A stretch of 64,000 bases of DNA, taken from contig NZ_JAUZQD010000002.1 in assembly GCF_030709675.1 (NCBI RefSeq), forward strand, positions 248,001 to 312,000, in the 5' to 3' direction. Every line of letters begins with the position of its first letter. Positions within the stretch are counted from its first letter, which is position 1. A program made the position numbers and the translations under genes. Shown piece by piece: positions 62,514-64,000 of the stretch. Under the pieces are notes generated by a model, which was given only the letters and a program-made list of their open reading frames with translations, made no database searches and was not told the origin of the DNA. The stretch is from Symbioplanes lichenis (GTDB lineage: Bacteria; Actinomycetota; Actinomycetes; Mycobacteriales; Micromonosporaceae).

Positions 62514-64000
62514 TTGTCCCGTCTGCGCCGCATCACCGCCCGGGCCGCCACCGCCCTCGCCGCCCTGCTCGTGTTCCTCGCACTCGTCGTCCCTGATCAG
62601 GTGACCCGGATGCCCCCGGGAACACCCTGGTGGCCGGCGGTCGTGCGAGTGCCGATCGAGGCGATCGCGGTGCTCACGGTCCTGCTCGTCCTGCCCCGCC
62701 GGGCACGCACCGTCACCGCCACGGTGCTCGGCGCCCTGCTCGGCGTGCTCACCGTCCTGAAAATCATCGACATCGGCTTCTTCGCCGTGCTGTCCCGCGC
62801 CTTCGACCCGGTGCTCGACTGGCCACTGTTCGCCGACGGCTACCGTTTCGTGCGCGACTCGTCCGGCCCCGGCGGGCTCATCGGCGCGCTCGCCGGCGTG
62901 ATCGTGCTCGCGGTGGGCGTACTCGCAGGCTCGGTCCTCGCCGTCAGGCGCCTCGCGACCGTGACCGCGCGGCACCGCACCGCCGCCCGCGCCGGCCTCG
63001 CGTCCGCCGCCGTCGCCTGGCTCCTGCTCGCCCTGGCCGGCACCTCCTTCGCCCCCGGCGTCCACGTCGCCTCCGACAGCATGGCCACCCTCACCCGCGA
63101 CAGCGTCCTCAGCGTCCCCGCCGCCCTGCGCGACCGCCGCGAGTTCGACCGCGAAGTCGACGACGACGCCTACCAGACCACCCCGCCCACCTCCCTGCTC
63201 ACCGCCCTGCGCGGCAAGGACGTCGTCTTCGCCGTCGTCGAGAGCTACGGCCGCTCCGCCGTGCAGGACCCCACCCTCTCCGGCCCCGTCACCACCGCGC
63301 TGTCCGCCGGCACCAAGTCACTGACGGCCGCCGGCTTCACCGCCCGCAGCGGCTTCCTCACCTCACCGACCGCCGGCGGCGGCAGCTGGCTCGCCCACTC
63401 CACCTTCCAGTCCGGCGTCTGGATCGACAACGAACAGCGCTACCGCGGCCTGGTCTCCGGCGACCGCCTCACCCTCACCGGCGCCCTCGCCAAGACCGGC
63501 GCCTGGCGCACCGTCGGCGTCGAACCCGGCGTCACCTACGCCTGGCCCGAAGGCTCCTTCTACGGCTACCAGCAGGTCTACGACTCCCACACCCTCGGCT
63601 ACGCCGGCCCCGTCTTCGGCTGGGCCCCCGTACCCGACCAGTTCACCCTCAAGACCTTCACCGACCGCGAGTACGCCGTCCCCGGCCGCGGCCCCCTCGC
63701 CGCCGAGATCACCTTCGTCTCCAGCCACACCCCCTGGGCCCCCCAGCCCGTCCTCGAAGACTGGAACAAACTCGGCGACGGCTCCCTCTACACCCAGCAG
63801 CACGCCGCCGGCCGCAGCGCCACCGACGTCTGGAAAGACCCCGCCCAGGTACGCGAGGCCTACTCCCAGTCCATCGTCTACACCCTCGACAGCCTCGTCT
63901 CCTGGGTCACCACCTACGGCAACGACAACCTCGTCCTCGTCGTCTACGGCGACCACCAGCCCGCCCCGATCGTCGTCGGCGACAACGCCAGCCGCGACGT
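62514..64000 (+). CDS. membrane-bound sulfatase/alkaline phosphatase-superfamily protein, partial
   Basis: The frame is open to the window end (495 codons) and starts with TTG 62514, GGAAGG 8 nt upstream. The N-terminal 190 residues contain four to five helices (ATALAALLVFLALVVPD, AIAVLTVLLVLPRR, LGALLGVLTVLKIIDIGFFAVL, LIGALAGVIVLAVGVLAGSVL and AAVAWLLLALAGTSF). The extracytoplasmic part has VFAVVESYGRSAVQD, where the family nucleophile follows the ESYG motif, and near the end LVLVVYGDHQPAP with the metal-binding DH. It resembles LtaS-like sulfatases that transfer phosphoglycerol or phosphoethanolamine groups; the substrate is unknown. Confidence 0.85.
   Translation, partial: MSRLRRITARAATALAALLVFLALVVPDQVTRMPPGTPWWPAVVRVPIEAIAVLTVLLVLPRRARTVTATVLGALLGVLTVLKIIDIGFFAVLSRAFDPVLDWPLFADGYRFVRDSSGPGGLIGALAGVIVLAVGVLAGSVLAVRRLATVTARHRTAARAGLASAAVAWLLLALAGTSFAPGVHVASDSMATLTRDSVLSVPAALRDRREFDREVDDDAYQTTPPTSLLTALRGKDVVFAVVESYGRSAVQDPTLSGPVTTALSAGTKSLTAAGFTARSGFLTSPTAGGGSWLAHSTFQSGVWIDNEQRYRGLVSGDRLTLTGALAKTGAWRTVGVEPGVTYAWPEGSFYGYQQVYDSHTLGYAGPVFGWAPVPDQFTLKTFTDREYAVPGRGPLAAEITFVSSHTPWAPQPVLEDWNKLGDGSLYTQQHAAGRSATDVWKDPAQVREAYSQSIVYTLDSLVSWVTTYGNDNLVLVVYGDHQPAPIVVGDNASRD

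Overview
The window is very GC-rich actinobacterial chromosome, most like Micromonosporaceae (Actinoplanes or a relative). The inference rests on codon use with G/C third positions, frequent GTG and TTG starts, a DUF5999 protein, a mycothiol-dependent-type enzyme, an AfsR/SARP-type regulator, a FliA-type sigma factor and many ATGA/GTGA gene overlaps. No rRNA, tRNA, CRISPR array, insertion sequence or replication origin was seen, and no species is proven.

Layout. 1-8.4 kb: end of a PP2C phosphatase, a membrane pentapeptide-like protein, a nucleotidyltransferase, a truncated globin, a hydrolase, an SKI2-type helicase, an oxidoreductase and a small ATPase. 8.4-16 kb: a secreted M4 metalloprotease divergent from a tightly packed four-gene operon that ends in a CHAT (caspase-like) protein; this operon is the best candidate for an undescribed system. 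16-21.5 kb: an AraC regulator, a secreted peptide, an FAD monooxygenase, a decayed adenylyltransferase-like gene bracketed by perfect 15-bp repeats, a nucleotidyltransferase and an aldo/keto reductase. 21.5-27.4 kb: glycine riboswitch and gcvP, a DUF5999 gene, def and a methyltransferase. 27.4-31.9 kb: a compact operon of two IucA/IucC synthetases and a PLP decarboxylase, probably for a carboxylate siderophore. 32.4-36.1 kb: an ABC-2 exporter with a NarL-type two-component pair. 36-43 kb: sigma factor, methionine aminopeptidase, ABC-F ATPase, tyrosine recombinase, UppP, a P450 and a degenerate M15 peptidase homologue. 43-50.6 kb: SARP regulator, MerR-HEAT operon with its own operator, DinB-type enzyme, small unknown proteins and two degenerate HNH-type proteins. 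50.7-57 kb: Stf0 sulfotransferase and methyltransferase, a three-gene ABC system with a tandemly duplicated gene end, a two-component pair broken by frameshifts and a deletion, an AraC regulator and a VOC protein. 57-64 kb: DapA-like lyase with divergent LysR, a mycosin-like subtilase, a cobalamin riboswitch controlling cbtB-cbtA and a histidine-phosphatase-fold protein, and the start of a membrane sulfatase.

How parts work together. The CHAT operon components share modules: proteins 1 and 2 share a beta-rich C-terminal architecture, proteins 2 and 3 share a CHHC-CEEH zinc module, and protein 4 carries the predicted protease. This suggests a membrane-anchored sensing complex with a proteolytic effector. 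The siderophore genes look complete for assembly but lack transport genes here. Several genes begin 6-9 nt after a TANNNT -10 hexamer, which suggests leaderless mRNAs.
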